Source: Streptomyces sp. NBC_01241
Lineage (GTDB): Bacteria; Actinomycetota; Actinomycetes; Streptomycetales; Streptomycetaceae
Reading direction: 5' to 3'
NCBI RefSeq assembly: GCF_041435435.1
Contig: NZ_CP108494.1
Coordinates: 5,242,501 to 5,306,500 of the forward strand
Length of the DNA stretch: 64,000 bases
In this document: piece after piece, positions 16,753 to 24,431 of the stretch
How positions within the stretch are numbered: position 1 is the first letter of the stretch
Layout: every line of letters starts with the position of its first letter
Translations under genes and position numbers: made by a program
The notes under the pieces: model-generated
The model's input: only the letters and a program-made list of their open reading frames with translations
Told to the model about the DNA's origin: nothing
Database searches by the model: none

Positions 16753-17415
16753 ATGGTCGAACACGATGCCCTCAGTGCCACCCGCGAGGCCTACGACGCT
16801 GCTGCCCCCACCTATGCGCAACTGTTCCGCGACACGCTGCGTGACAGTCCCCTGGACCGCGCGATCTTGGGTGCCTTCGCCGAGGTCGTAAGGGCGAGTG
16901 GGGACGGTGAGGTCGCGGACCTGGGGTGCGGGCCTGGTCATATCACTGCCTATCTGGACGAGTTGGGGCTGACGGCGTTTGGCGTTGACGCCTCTCCTGC
17001 GATGATCGAGTTGGCTCGACAGGCTTATCCGGGCCTGCGGTTCGACGTGGGCTCGATGGCCGCGTCGGACATCGCTGACGGCGTGCTGGGCGGCGTACTC
17101 TCACGTTGGTCCATCATCCACACTCCGCCGCAGGAACTCCCCGTCATCCTGGCGGAGTTCCACCGCGTGCTGGCACCTGGCGGCCACCTTCTGGTCGGCT
17201 TTTCGGCAAGCGACGATCCGTCTCACCCGACGCAGGTCTTCGATCACGCAGTCGTGCCGGCCTATCGGTGGTGGCCTGATCACCTCGCCGCGATGCTGCG
17301 CACGTCCGGGTTGGCCGAGGTGGCCCGGATGGTTCGCGAGCCTCAGCCCACCGACCGGCGGCAGTTCCAGGAGATTCAACTGCTCGCCCGTAAAGCCCAG
17401 GCAGAGGCTGCCTGA
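16753..17415 (+). CDS. Class I SAM-dependent methyltransferase
   Basis: The 220-residue protein has the methyltransferase motifs in order: motif I EVADLGCGPGHITAYL, the acidic motif II FGVDASPAMIELAR, then GVLSRWSIIHTPPQELP and HRVLAPGGHLLVGF. It resembles small-molecule methyltransferases of the Methyltransf_11/25 type. Third-position G+C is a little lower than in the neighbours and it is flanked by gene fragments, so acquisition by transfer is possible. The substrate cannot be told. Confidence 0.85.
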   Translation: MVEHDALSATREAYDAAAPTYAQLFRDTLRDSPLDRAILGAFAEVVRASGDGEVADLGCGPGHITAYLDELGLTAFGVDASPAMIELARQAYPGLRFDVGSMAASDIADGVLGGVLSRWSIIHTPPQELPVILAEFHRVLAPGGHLLVGFSASDDPSHPTQVFDHAVVPAYRWWPDHLAAMLRTSGLAEVARMVREPQPTDRRQFQEIQLLARKAQAEAA

Positions 17416-17620
17416 ACGAACGCGTGAGCGCATCCAGCTTGTCGGACGGAGATTTGGCAGGCTCCAGGCGTCGATTCGTGATCAGGCCTCACCACCCGTT
17501 CGAGCCCTGATCTGGTCGAACGAGGGCACTCCGAGGAACACCCAAAAATGCTTGCGCTCCTGTCGAGCATCGAGCGGGGCGATCTTCTCTTCTGTGCGGC
17601 GCTTACCGACGCCCCGGACA

Positions 17621-18529
17621 TCACGGACTGTGCGGGACCGTCGGCCTGTCCGGTTCGGCGGCGTCCGCCGGGGCCTCGCCGAACCGGGCCAGGGCCAGCG
17701 CACCCGCCACCGCCACCACGAAACCGGCGACCGCCAGTCCGCCGAGGCCGGCACGCGTACGGTCTCCGAGCCAGATGACGCCCACCAGCGCCGGGCCGAT
17801 CGTCTCGCCGATCACCATGCCGGCCGTCGCCGTCGTCACCGAACCGCGCTGCAGCGCCGAGGTGAGCAGCAGGAACGCCGAACCGCCGCCCAGCAGCAGC
17901 GCGTACACCGCGGGGTTGGCGAGCAGCGCCGTCGGGGACAGGTCGTCGATCAGCCGGACGGCGACCTCCACCACCCCGAACCCGCACCCCGCACCGAGCC
18001 CCAGGACGAGCGCCCGCGGCTTGTCCGGGAGGCGTCCGGCCCCCGCGCCGATCAGCAGAATGCCCAGCGAGATCCCCAGCATCCACCAGCTCAGGGCCGC
18101 CGGACCGGCCGCGTGGCCCTCGCCGCCGGAGGCGAGCCCCAGCATGCCCAGGCCCGCGCAGACGACCCCGACCGCGGTCCACTCGACGCCGCTCAGCCGC
18201 ACGCCGAGAAGCCGGGCGGCGACCACCGCCGTCACCGCGAGACTCGCCGCCAGGGCGGCGCCCACGACGTAGATCGGCAGGGACCGCAGGGCGACGATCT
18301 GGAGCACGAAACCGCAGCCGTCGAGGGCGAGTCCGGCTACGTAGCGCCACTGGCGCAGCGCGCGCAGCAGCAGCGCGGGATCGACCCCCGCGCCCGACCC
18401 CGGCTCGGCCGCGGCCCGCGAGGCGACGGCCTGGAGGACGGAGGCCGTACCGAAGCAGACAGCGGCGCCGAGCGCGCAGATCATCCCGAGGAGCACATCA
18501 AGGACTCTACTTGCGGACGATCGGTGCAC
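17621..18529 (-). CDS. EamA/DMT-type membrane transporter
   Basis: This 302-residue protein has about nine or ten hydrophobic helices beginning MICALGAAVCFGTASVLQAV and the internal two-fold layout of the drug/metabolite transporter superfamily, ending in a short charged tail. GTG 18529 has GGGAAG four bases upstream; starts 9-15 codons downstream are also possible. The substrate is unknown. Its 3' side faces 205 bp without a clear gene. Confidence 0.75.
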   Translation of the reverse strand: MHRSSASRVLDVLLGMICALGAAVCFGTASVLQAVASRAAAEPGSGAGVDPALLLRALRQWRYVAGLALDGCGFVLQIVALRSLPIYVVGAALAASLAVTAVVAARLLGVRLSGVEWTAVGVVCAGLGMLGLASGGEGHAAGPAALSWWMLGISLGILLIGAGAGRLPDKPRALVLGLGAGCGFGVVEVAVRLIDDLSPTALLANPAVYALLLGGGSAFLLLTSALQRGSVTTATAGMVIGETIGPALVGVIWLGDRTRAGLGGLAVAGFVVAVAGALALARFGEAPADAAEPDRPTVPHSP

Positions 18530-18611
18530 CCGCTTCCCGCCGAATCCAGCAGGCCATTAATCTGACAAGTAGCCGTACTGGCTTGCTTCGTACGACGGGG
18601 GAGACGGAAAC

Positions 18612-18887
18612 ATGGCCACACGAAGGCTGAGGTCGAGCACGGTGGTGCTCGGGGGCATGGGGGTGCTCGCGGCGATGATCACCTCCTGCGGCTCGGAACC
18701 GGACAAGCGGTGTGTCGACCCGCTGACCCAGGACAAGCTGCCGAGTTACGAGTGCAAGAACGGCAGCGGCAAGGGCTCGTACTACTACGGCGGCAGCAGC
18801 AAGAACGGCAAGGTGCAGGGCGGCAGCTTCAACAAGTCCGCCGTCGAGCGCGGCGGCTTCGGCTGCTCGGGCACCGGCGGCGGCTGA
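18612..18887 (+). CDS. Small putative lipoprotein, Gly/Ser/Lys-rich
   Basis: The 91-residue product has an Arg-rich start, a hydrophobic stretch (VVLGGMGVLAAMI) and a lipobox-like ITSC at residues 23-26, then a Gly/Ser/Tyr/Lys-rich mature part (GSGKGSYYYGGSS) with a Cys near the end. It is only 7 bp upstream of the glutathionylspermidine synthase homologue, so the two are surely one operon; this pairing suggests an envelope function. No known domain was recognised. Confidence 0.75.
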   Translation: MATRRLRSSTVVLGGMGVLAAMITSCGSEPDKRCVDPLTQDKLPSYECKNGSGKGSYYYGGSSKNGKVQGGSFNKSAVERGGFGCSGTGGG

Positions 18888-18894
18888 ACCCGGC

Positions 18895-20091
18895 ATGGAA
18901 CGCCACACCACGCGACCGCGTCCCGACTGGCAGCGGACGGTGGAGGAGCAGGGGCTCGTCTACCCGCTCACCCGCTACCCCGACGGGTCCCTGCGTCCCT
19001 ACTGGGACGAGAGCGCGTATTACGTCTTCTCGCTGCCCGAGGTCGAGGCGCTGGAGGACGTCGTCGAGGAACTGCACACCATGTGCCTGGCCGCGGCCGC
19101 GCACATCGTGGAGCGGGAGCGCTTCGCCGAACTCGGCGTCACCGACCCCCGGCTGGCCGCGCTGATCGCCCAGTCCTGGCAACGCCGGGACGAACTGCCG
19201 TCCCTGTACGGCAGATTCGACCTCCGCTACGACGGAACCGGCCCGGCGAAGATGCTGGAGTACAACGCGGACACCCCCACCTCCCTGGTGGAGGCCGCGA
19301 GCGCCCAGTGGTTCTGGATGGAAGACCGCTTCCCGGGCGCCGACCAGTGGAACTCCCTGCACGAACGTCTCGTCGCGGCGTGGCGGCGCCAGGCCGCCCT
19401 GCTGCCGCCGGGACCGCTGCACTTCGCGCACTCCGACGGGGACGAGCTGGGCGAGGACCTGATGACCGTCGCCTATCTGCGGGAGACCGCCGAACAGGCC
19501 GGCATCGACACGGAGGCGCTCTCCGTCGAGCAGATCGGCTGGGACCGGCTGGCCGGGCGGTTCGTGGACGAGCGGCTCCGCTTCATCCGCAGCTGCTTCA
19601 AGCTCTACCCGTGGGAATGGCTGGCGACCGACCGGTTCGGTCCGCACGTACTGGACACCCTCGACAACGGCGGCGGCACCGGCACCACCTGCTGGATCGA
19701 GCCCGCCTGGAAGATGCTCCTCTCCAACAAGGCGCTCCTGGCGATCCTCTGGGAGCTCTACCCCGGCCACCCGAATCTACTCCCCGCCTACCTCGACGGC
19801 CCCCGCGAACTCGCGGCGACGGGTGCGGGGGAGGGCGCGGGCTATGTCGCCAAGCCGCTGCTCGGCCGGGAGGGGGCCGGGGTCACGATCCATGAGCCGG
19901 GAAGCCCCGCCGTGCTGCGGGACGAGCCGTGCTGCTATCAGGAACTGGCGGCACTGCCGGACTTCGACGGCAACCGGGTGGTGCTGGGGGCGTGGGTCGT
20001 CCAGGACGAGGCGGCCGGGCTCGGCATCCGGGAATCGGCGGGGCTGGTCACGGACGAGTACGCCCGCTTCCTGCCCCACGTCATCCTCTAG
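18895..20091 (+). CDS. Glutathionylspermidine synthase family (ATP-grasp) protein
   Basis: The 398-residue protein belongs to the GSP-synthase ATP-grasp family: RPYWDESAYYVFS near the start, the conserved KMLEYNADTPTSLVEAA motif, YPWEW, SNKALLAILWELYPGHPNLL and a C-terminal VLGAWVVQDEAAGLGIRES. Actinobacteria lack glutathione, so the real amine and acid substrates are unlikely to be glutathione and spermidine. Family members often sit beside a small membrane or lipoprotein gene, as here. It terminates at a hairpin overlapping its stop codon. Confidence 0.88.
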   Translation: MERHTTRPRPDWQRTVEEQGLVYPLTRYPDGSLRPYWDESAYYVFSLPEVEALEDVVEELHTMCLAAAAHIVERERFAELGVTDPRLAALIAQSWQRRDELPSLYGRFDLRYDGTGPAKMLEYNADTPTSLVEAASAQWFWMEDRFPGADQWNSLHERLVAAWRRQAALLPPGPLHFAHSDGDELGEDLMTVAYLRETAEQAGIDTEALSVEQIGWDRLAGRFVDERLRFIRSCFKLYPWEWLATDRFGPHVLDTLDNGGGTGTTCWIEPAWKMLLSNKALLAILWELYPGHPNLLPAYLDGPRELAATGAGEGAGYVAKPLLGREGAGVTIHEPGSPAVLRDEPCCYQELAALPDFDGNRVVLGAWVVQDEAAGLGIRESAGLVTDEYARFLPHVIL

Positions 20092-20109
20092 TGCCGGGAG
20101 CGGCACTAG
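20088..20109. terminator. Hairpin at end of GSP-synthase homologue
   Basis: Perfect 8-bp arms CTAGTGCC and GGCACTAG flank a 6-nt loop and include the TAG stop codon. It lies between convergent genes and is followed by a second GC-rich stem (CCCGGC...GCCGGG). Confidence 0.65.
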
Positions 20110-20138
20110 ACCCCGGCCCGGCGGCCCGGTCGCCGGGC

Positions 20139-21344
20139 TCAGCCGCGCAGGACGTCGCGGAGCTGCTCCAGCCCCCAGTCCAGGTCCTCCTTGCTGATCA
20201 CCAGCGGCGGGGCGATCCGGATCGTCGAGCCATGGGTGTCCTTGACCAGCACCCGGCGGTCCATCAGCTTCTCGGAGATCTCCCGGCCGGTGCCGTGGCT
20301 CGGCGCGATGTCGACGCCCGCCCACAGCCCACGTCCCCGTACCTCCGTCACCGCACCCCCGCTCAGCAGCAGCCCCAGCTCCTGGTGGAGGTGTTCGCCC
20401 AGCTCGGTCGCCCGCTGCTGGAATTCGCCGGTACGGAGCATCGCGATGACCTCCAGCGCGACCGCGCACGCGAGGGGATTCCCGCCGAACGTCGAACCGT
20501 GCTCACCCGGCCGGTACACCCCGAGCACGTCCTGCGAGGAGACGACCGCCGACACCGGCACCACACCACCGCCCAGCGCCTTGCCGAGCACATACATGTC
20601 CGGCACGACACCCTCGTGCTCACAGGCGAAGGTCTTCCCGGTCCGGCCCAGGCCCGACTGGATCTCGTCCGCGATGAACAGCACGTTCCGCTCCCGGGTG
20701 AGCTCGCGCACCCGGGGAAGATAGCCGGGCGGCGGCACCAGCACCCCCGCCTCGCCCTGGATCGGCTCCAGCAGCACCGCCACGGTGTTCTCGGTCATCG
20801 CCTCCGCGAGCGCGGTCAGATCCCCGTACGGCACGATCTGGAACCCCGGCGTGTACGGGCCGAAGTCCTCCCGCGCCTCCGGGTCCGTGGAGAAGCTGAT
20901 GATCGTCGTCGTCCGGCCGTGGAAGTTGTTCGAGGCGACGATGATCTTCGCCATGCCGTCCGGGACGCCCTTCACCCGGTAGCCCCACTTGCGGGCGGTC
21001 TTCACCGCGGTCTCCACGGCCTCCGCGCCGGTGTTCATCGGCAGCACCGTCTCCATGCCGCACAGCTCGGCGAGCTGGGTACAGAAATCGGCGAACCGGT
21101 CGTGATAGAAGGCGCGCGAGGTGAGGGTCACCCGCTCCAGCTGGGCCCTGGCCGCGTCGAGCAGGCGCTGGTTGCTGTGGCCGAAATTGAGCGCCGAGTA
21201 TCCGGCGAGCATGTCGAGATAGCGCCGGCCCTCGACATCGGTCATCCAGGCTCCGTCCGCCGAGGCGACGACGACGGGCAGCGGATGGTAGTTGTGCGCG
21301 CTGTGCGCCTCGGCGGAGGCGATGGCAGTTTCCGTGGTCGACAC
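20139..21344 (-). CDS. rocD: Ornithine--oxo-acid aminotransferase
   Basis: This PLP enzyme converts ornithine and 2-oxoglutarate to glutamate semialdehyde and glutamate in arginine/ornithine catabolism. The 401-residue protein shows HNYHPLPVVVASADGAWM, GAEAVETAVKTARKWGY, LFIADEIQSGLGRTGK and the PLP lysine in VLGKALGGGVVPVSA. GTG 21344 with GGAGATC upstream is preferred over the ATG 15 codons earlier. It is a lone gene; the other arginine-breakdown genes often beside rocD are not in this window. Confidence 0.95.
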   Translation of the reverse strand: MSTTETAIASAEAHSAHNYHPLPVVVASADGAWMTDVEGRRYLDMLAGYSALNFGHSNQRLLDAARAQLERVTLTSRAFYHDRFADFCTQLAELCGMETVLPMNTGAEAVETAVKTARKWGYRVKGVPDGMAKIIVASNNFHGRTTTIISFSTDPEAREDFGPYTPGFQIVPYGDLTALAEAMTENTVAVLLEPIQGEAGVLVPPPGYLPRVRELTRERNVLFIADEIQSGLGRTGKTFACEHEGVVPDMYVLGKALGGGVVPVSAVVSSQDVLGVYRPGEHGSTFGGNPLACAVALEVIAMLRTGEFQQRATELGEHLHQELGLLLSGGAVTEVRGRGLWAGVDIAPSHGTGREISEKLMDRRVLVKDTHGSTIRIAPPLVISKEDLDWGLEQLRDVLRG

Positions 21345-21443
21345 GGGATCTCCGTTCGTCGTGCGGCGTGGGCGGGGGATGATGCCCACTTTGTATCGTC
21401 GGTCGGAACCGTGGCGAGGAAACCTTCACATCACGGCGCGCCC

Positions 21444-21527
21444 GTCCACCGCCGGTACGGCTCCGTCCGCCGCCGGTACGGCTCCGTCCACCGCTGGTGC
21501 GGTTCCTGCCACTGCCGGTACGGCTCC
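21444..21527 (+). repeat. Four tandem 21-bp repeats between rocD and trpS
   Basis: Four head-to-tail copies of a 21-bp unit like GTCCACCGCCGGTACGGCTCC (copies 1, 2 and 4 close to identical, copy 3 diverged) lie in the 262-bp divergent intergenic region. Because 21 is a multiple of 3, all frames stay open across it, but no start or homology supports a gene. Position suggests an effect on rocD or trpS transcription, or simple slippage. Confidence 0.85.
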
Positions 21528-21606
21528 GGCGGCTGTCCCCACCCCTCGGGCACCCCTTCCCCACCGGCTGCCGGAGATCGGTTCCGTACCTGAGACAATG
21601 GGGCAC

Positions 21607-22620
21607 ATGGCCTCTGAACGCCCCCGCGTGCTCTCCGGAATCCAGCCCACCGCAGGCTCGTTCCACCTCGGCAACTACCTCGGTGCGGTCCGCCAGTGGG
21701 TGGCGCTGCAGGAAACCCACGACGCCTTCTACATGGTCGTGGACCTGCATGCGATCACCATTCCGCAGGACCCCGCGGAGCTGCGCGCGAACACCCGGCT
21801 CGCCGTCGCCCAGCTCCTCGCTGCCGGTCTCGACCCGGAGCGCTGCACGCTCTTTGTCCAGAGCCATGTTCCCGAGCACGCCCAGCTCGGCTGGGTCATG
21901 AACTGCCTCACCGGCTTCGGCGAGGCGTCCCGGATGACGCAGTTCAAGGACAAGTCCGCCAAGCAGGGCGCCGACCGCACCACGGTCGGTCTGTTCACGT
22001 ACCCGATGCTGATGGTCGCCGACATCCTGTTGTACCAGGCCGACCAGGTCCCGGTCGGCGAGGACCAGCGCCAGCACCTGGAGCTGACCCGCAACCTCGC
22101 GGAGCGGTTCAACGGCAGCTACGGCGACACGTTCACCGTGCCGGACCCGTACATCCTCAAGGAGACGGCGAAGATCTACGACCTTCAGGACCCGTCGGCG
22201 AAGATGAGCAAGTCGGCGGCCACCCCGAAGGGCCTGATCAACCTTCTCGACGAGCCGAAGACCACCGCCAAGAAGGTGAAGAGCGCGGTCACCGACACCG
22301 ACACGGTCATCCGCTTCGACCGGGCCGAGAAGCCCGGCGTCAGCAACCTGCTGACCATCTACTCCACACTCACCGGCACCGGTATCGCGGATCTGGAGCA
22401 GAAGTACGAGGGCAAGGGCTACGGTGCGCTCAAGACCGACCTCGCCGAGGTCATGGTCGAGTTCGTCACACCGTTCCGCACCCGCACCCAGGAATACCTG
22501 GACGACCCGGAGACCCTGGACTCGATCCTGGCCAAGGGCGCGGAGAAGGCCCGCTCCGTCGCGGCCGAGACTCTGGCCCGGACGTACGACCGGATGGGCT
22601 TTCTGCCCGCGAAGCACTGA
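21607..22620 (+). CDS. trpS: Tryptophanyl-tRNA synthetase
   Basis: The enzyme charges tRNA-Trp. The 337-residue class I synthetase has the HIGH-like signature GIQPTAGSFHLGNYLGAV near residue 15-30 and the KMSKS loop at about residue 199 (SAKMSKSAAT). ATG 21607 fits the family N-terminus MASERPRVLSG; ATG 21598 is an alternative. Length and sequence are typical of the housekeeping Streptomyces enzyme, not the short indolmycin-resistant paralogue, though that was judged by eye only. Confidence 0.96.
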   Translation: MASERPRVLSGIQPTAGSFHLGNYLGAVRQWVALQETHDAFYMVVDLHAITIPQDPAELRANTRLAVAQLLAAGLDPERCTLFVQSHVPEHAQLGWVMNCLTGFGEASRMTQFKDKSAKQGADRTTVGLFTYPMLMVADILLYQADQVPVGEDQRQHLELTRNLAERFNGSYGDTFTVPDPYILKETAKIYDLQDPSAKMSKSAATPKGLINLLDEPKTTAKKVKSAVTDTDTVIRFDRAEKPGVSNLLTIYSTLTGTGIADLEQKYEGKGYGALKTDLAEVMVEFVTPFRTRTQEYLDDPETLDSILAKGAEKARSVAAETLARTYDRMGFLPAKH

Positions 22621-22780
22621 GTCCAAGGACCCTGGCGGTTTCACGGTCGCAGGCGTCACACTGGCGACGGGAAGTTGATCCGATAGATGGCTGAAAACAG
22701 GCCATCGATCATCGAGGACCATCGGCCCCCGGATCATCGACCACCGGGGACCATCGACATCGAGGATTGAGGAGAACGAC

Positions 22781-23371
22781 GTGGGGACCGTAACGCTCGG
22801 CGTTTCGATCGCGGTCCCGGAGCCCTACGGCAGCCTGCTCCAGGAGCGGCGCGCGAGCTTCGGGGACCCGGCCGCGTACGGCATTCCCACCCACGTCACG
22901 CTCCTCCCGCCGACCGAGGCCGCGGCGGCCGACCTGCCCGCGATCGAGGCGCATCTCGCCCAGATCGCGACGGGCGGCCGCCCCTTCCCGATGCGGCTGT
23001 CCGGCACGGGGACCTTCCGTCCCCTCTCGCCGGTCGTCTTCGTCCAGGTCGTCGAAGGGGCCTCGGCCTGCATGTGGCTGCAGAAGCGGGTCAGGGACAC
23101 CTCCGGGCCGCTGGTGCGCGAGCTCCAGTTCCCGTACCACCCGCATGTCACCGTGGCGCACGACATCCCCGAGCAGGCGATGGACCGGGCGTACGAGGAG
23201 CTCGCCGACTACGAGGCTGCCTGGACCTGCGGTTCCTTCGCGCTGTACGAGCAGGGCCGGGACAGCGTCTGGCGCAAGATCAACGAGTTCCCGTTCCGCG
23301 CCGGGGACGACGCGCCCGCCGTGCCCGCGCAGGGCGGCTCTTCCGTGGACAAGCCCTCCCTGCAGCCCTGA
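22781..23371 (+). CDS. 2'-5' RNA ligase / 2H phosphoesterase family protein
   Basis: The 196-residue protein has the two HxT motifs that define the 2H phosphoesterase fold: THVTLL (His38, Thr40) and PHVTVAH (His122, Thr124), 84 residues apart. Such enzymes act on 2',3'-cyclic phosphates or other cyclic nucleotides; the natural substrate is unknown. GTG 22781 has GGAG eight bases upstream. It follows trpS after 160 bp and has conserved company there in Streptomyces as far as I recall. Confidence 0.85.
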   Translation: MGTVTLGVSIAVPEPYGSLLQERRASFGDPAAYGIPTHVTLLPPTEAAAADLPAIEAHLAQIATGGRPFPMRLSGTGTFRPLSPVVFVQVVEGASACMWLQKRVRDTSGPLVRELQFPYHPHVTVAHDIPEQAMDRAYEELADYEAAWTCGSFALYEQGRDSVWRKINEFPFRAGDDAPAVPAQGGSSVDKPSLQP

Positions 23372-23406
23372 GCGCGGCCCCCTGAGCGCCTCCGGCCGCC
23401 GTCCGC

Positions 23407-24207
23407 TCAGACCGGCAGCCGCCGGAACAGCGGGCGTGGCACATGCCGCAGTGCCGACATCACCACCCTTAGTGCCCCCGGCACCCACACCGTCTCCGAA
23501 CGCCGCCGCAGTCCCGTCACGATCGCTGCCGCGACCTCGTCGGGGGTCGTGACGAGGGGCGATGCCTCCAGCGGTGCAGCGGCGAACCGTGCCGCGGTGA
23601 GCCGCAGCGTCGCGGGGCGGACCGCCGTTTTCGGCCGTACGACTCCGGGACGCACGACCATCACATGCACTCCCGTGCCCCGCAGCGCGTCCCCCAGGCC
23701 CTGCGTGAACGCGTCCAGGCCCGCCTTGCTGGAGCCGTAGATGAAGTCGGCCCGGCGGACGCGTTCGCCGGCCACCGAGGACAGCACCACCAGCGAGCCG
23801 TGCCCCTGCGCCTGGAGCGCGCCGGCGCACACCAGCCCGGCGGAGACGGCCCCCGTGTAGTTGGTCTGCGCGACCCGGACCGCGGAGAGCGGCTCCTCCT
23901 CGTCACGCTCCTGGTCGCCCGCGATACCGAAGGCGAGGAGCACCATGTCGATGTCGCCCTCGGTGAAGATCTTGCCGAGGGTGGTCTCGTGGGATGCGGA
24001 GTCGAGGGCGTCGAAGTCGACCGTACGGACATCGGCGCCCCGGGCGCGCAGTTCGGCTGCGGCCGAGTCGAGGGCGGGGGAGGGACGGCCGGCCAGCCAG
24101 ACCGTACGGGTCCGGCGGGCGATCAGCCGGCGTGCGGTGGCGAGCGCGATCCGGGACGTGCCACCGAGAACGAGCAGGGACTGCGGGGCACCGAAGGCGT
24201 CCTTCAC
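23407..24207 (-). CDS. dprE2: DprE2-like SDR (decaprenylphosphoryl 2-keto-ribose reductase)
   Basis: The 266-residue short-chain dehydrogenase has the NAD(P) loop VLGGTSRIALATARRLI, the LLAFGIAGDQ segment and the catalytic Ser-Tyr-Lys set (VVLSSVAGERV, IYGSSKAGLD). GTSRIALATA is typical of DprE2, which completes the epimerisation of decaprenylphosphoryl ribose to arabinose. The start is GTG with AAGGAG eight bases upstream. The DprE1-like gene is 224 bp upstream on the same strand, separated by a repeat-rich spacer. What Streptomyces does with this pair is not settled. Confidence 0.8.
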   Translation of the reverse strand: MKDAFGAPQSLLVLGGTSRIALATARRLIARRTRTVWLAGRPSPALDSAAAELRARGADVRTVDFDALDSASHETTLGKIFTEGDIDMVLLAFGIAGDQERDEEEPLSAVRVAQTNYTGAVSAGLVCAGALQAQGHGSLVVLSSVAGERVRRADFIYGSSKAGLDAFTQGLGDALRGTGVHVMVVRPGVVRPKTAVRPATLRLTAARFAAAPLEASPLVTTPDEVAAAIVTGLRRRSETVWVPGALRVVMSALRHVPRPLFRRLPV

Positions 24208-24231
24208 GGGAACGCTCCTTGCAGACGAGGG

Positions 24232-24420
24232 GAACAGGAGGGCAGAAGACGGCGGGAGACGGCAGAAGACGGTGGGAGACGGCGGGAGACGGCAGAAGAC
24301 GGCGGGAGACGGCAGGAGACGGCAGAAGACGGCGGAAGGCCGCAGTAGTCGCAGCGGCGGCAGCAGTCACCGTGGTCGCAGCCGTCGCAGCCGTCGCAGC
24401 CGTCCTGGTGATCACAGGGG
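24232..24420 (-). repeat. Low-complexity spacer with 10-bp periodic repeats
   Basis: At 24241-24340, ten-base units ending in AGACG (GCAGAAGACG, GCGGGAGACG, GCAGGAGACG) are stacked head to tail, organised into 30-bp higher-order units. It is followed at 24341-24410 by GCAGCCGTC repeats. The block separates the dprE2-like and dprE1-like genes and contains no gene of its own. On the coding strand it would be transcribed between the two cistrons. Confidence 0.85.
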
Positions 24421-24431
24421 CGGCACCGCCG

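Noticed and set aside
17482..17620. Minus-strand stretch reading RKHFWVFLGVPSFDQIRARTGG considered as a gene remnant.
   Set aside because: Too short and without a recognisable family; left as possible but unsupported.
13938..18530. Region considered as an integrated mobile island.
   Set aside because: No integrase, attachment repeats or tRNA border; gene fragments are better explained by local deletions.
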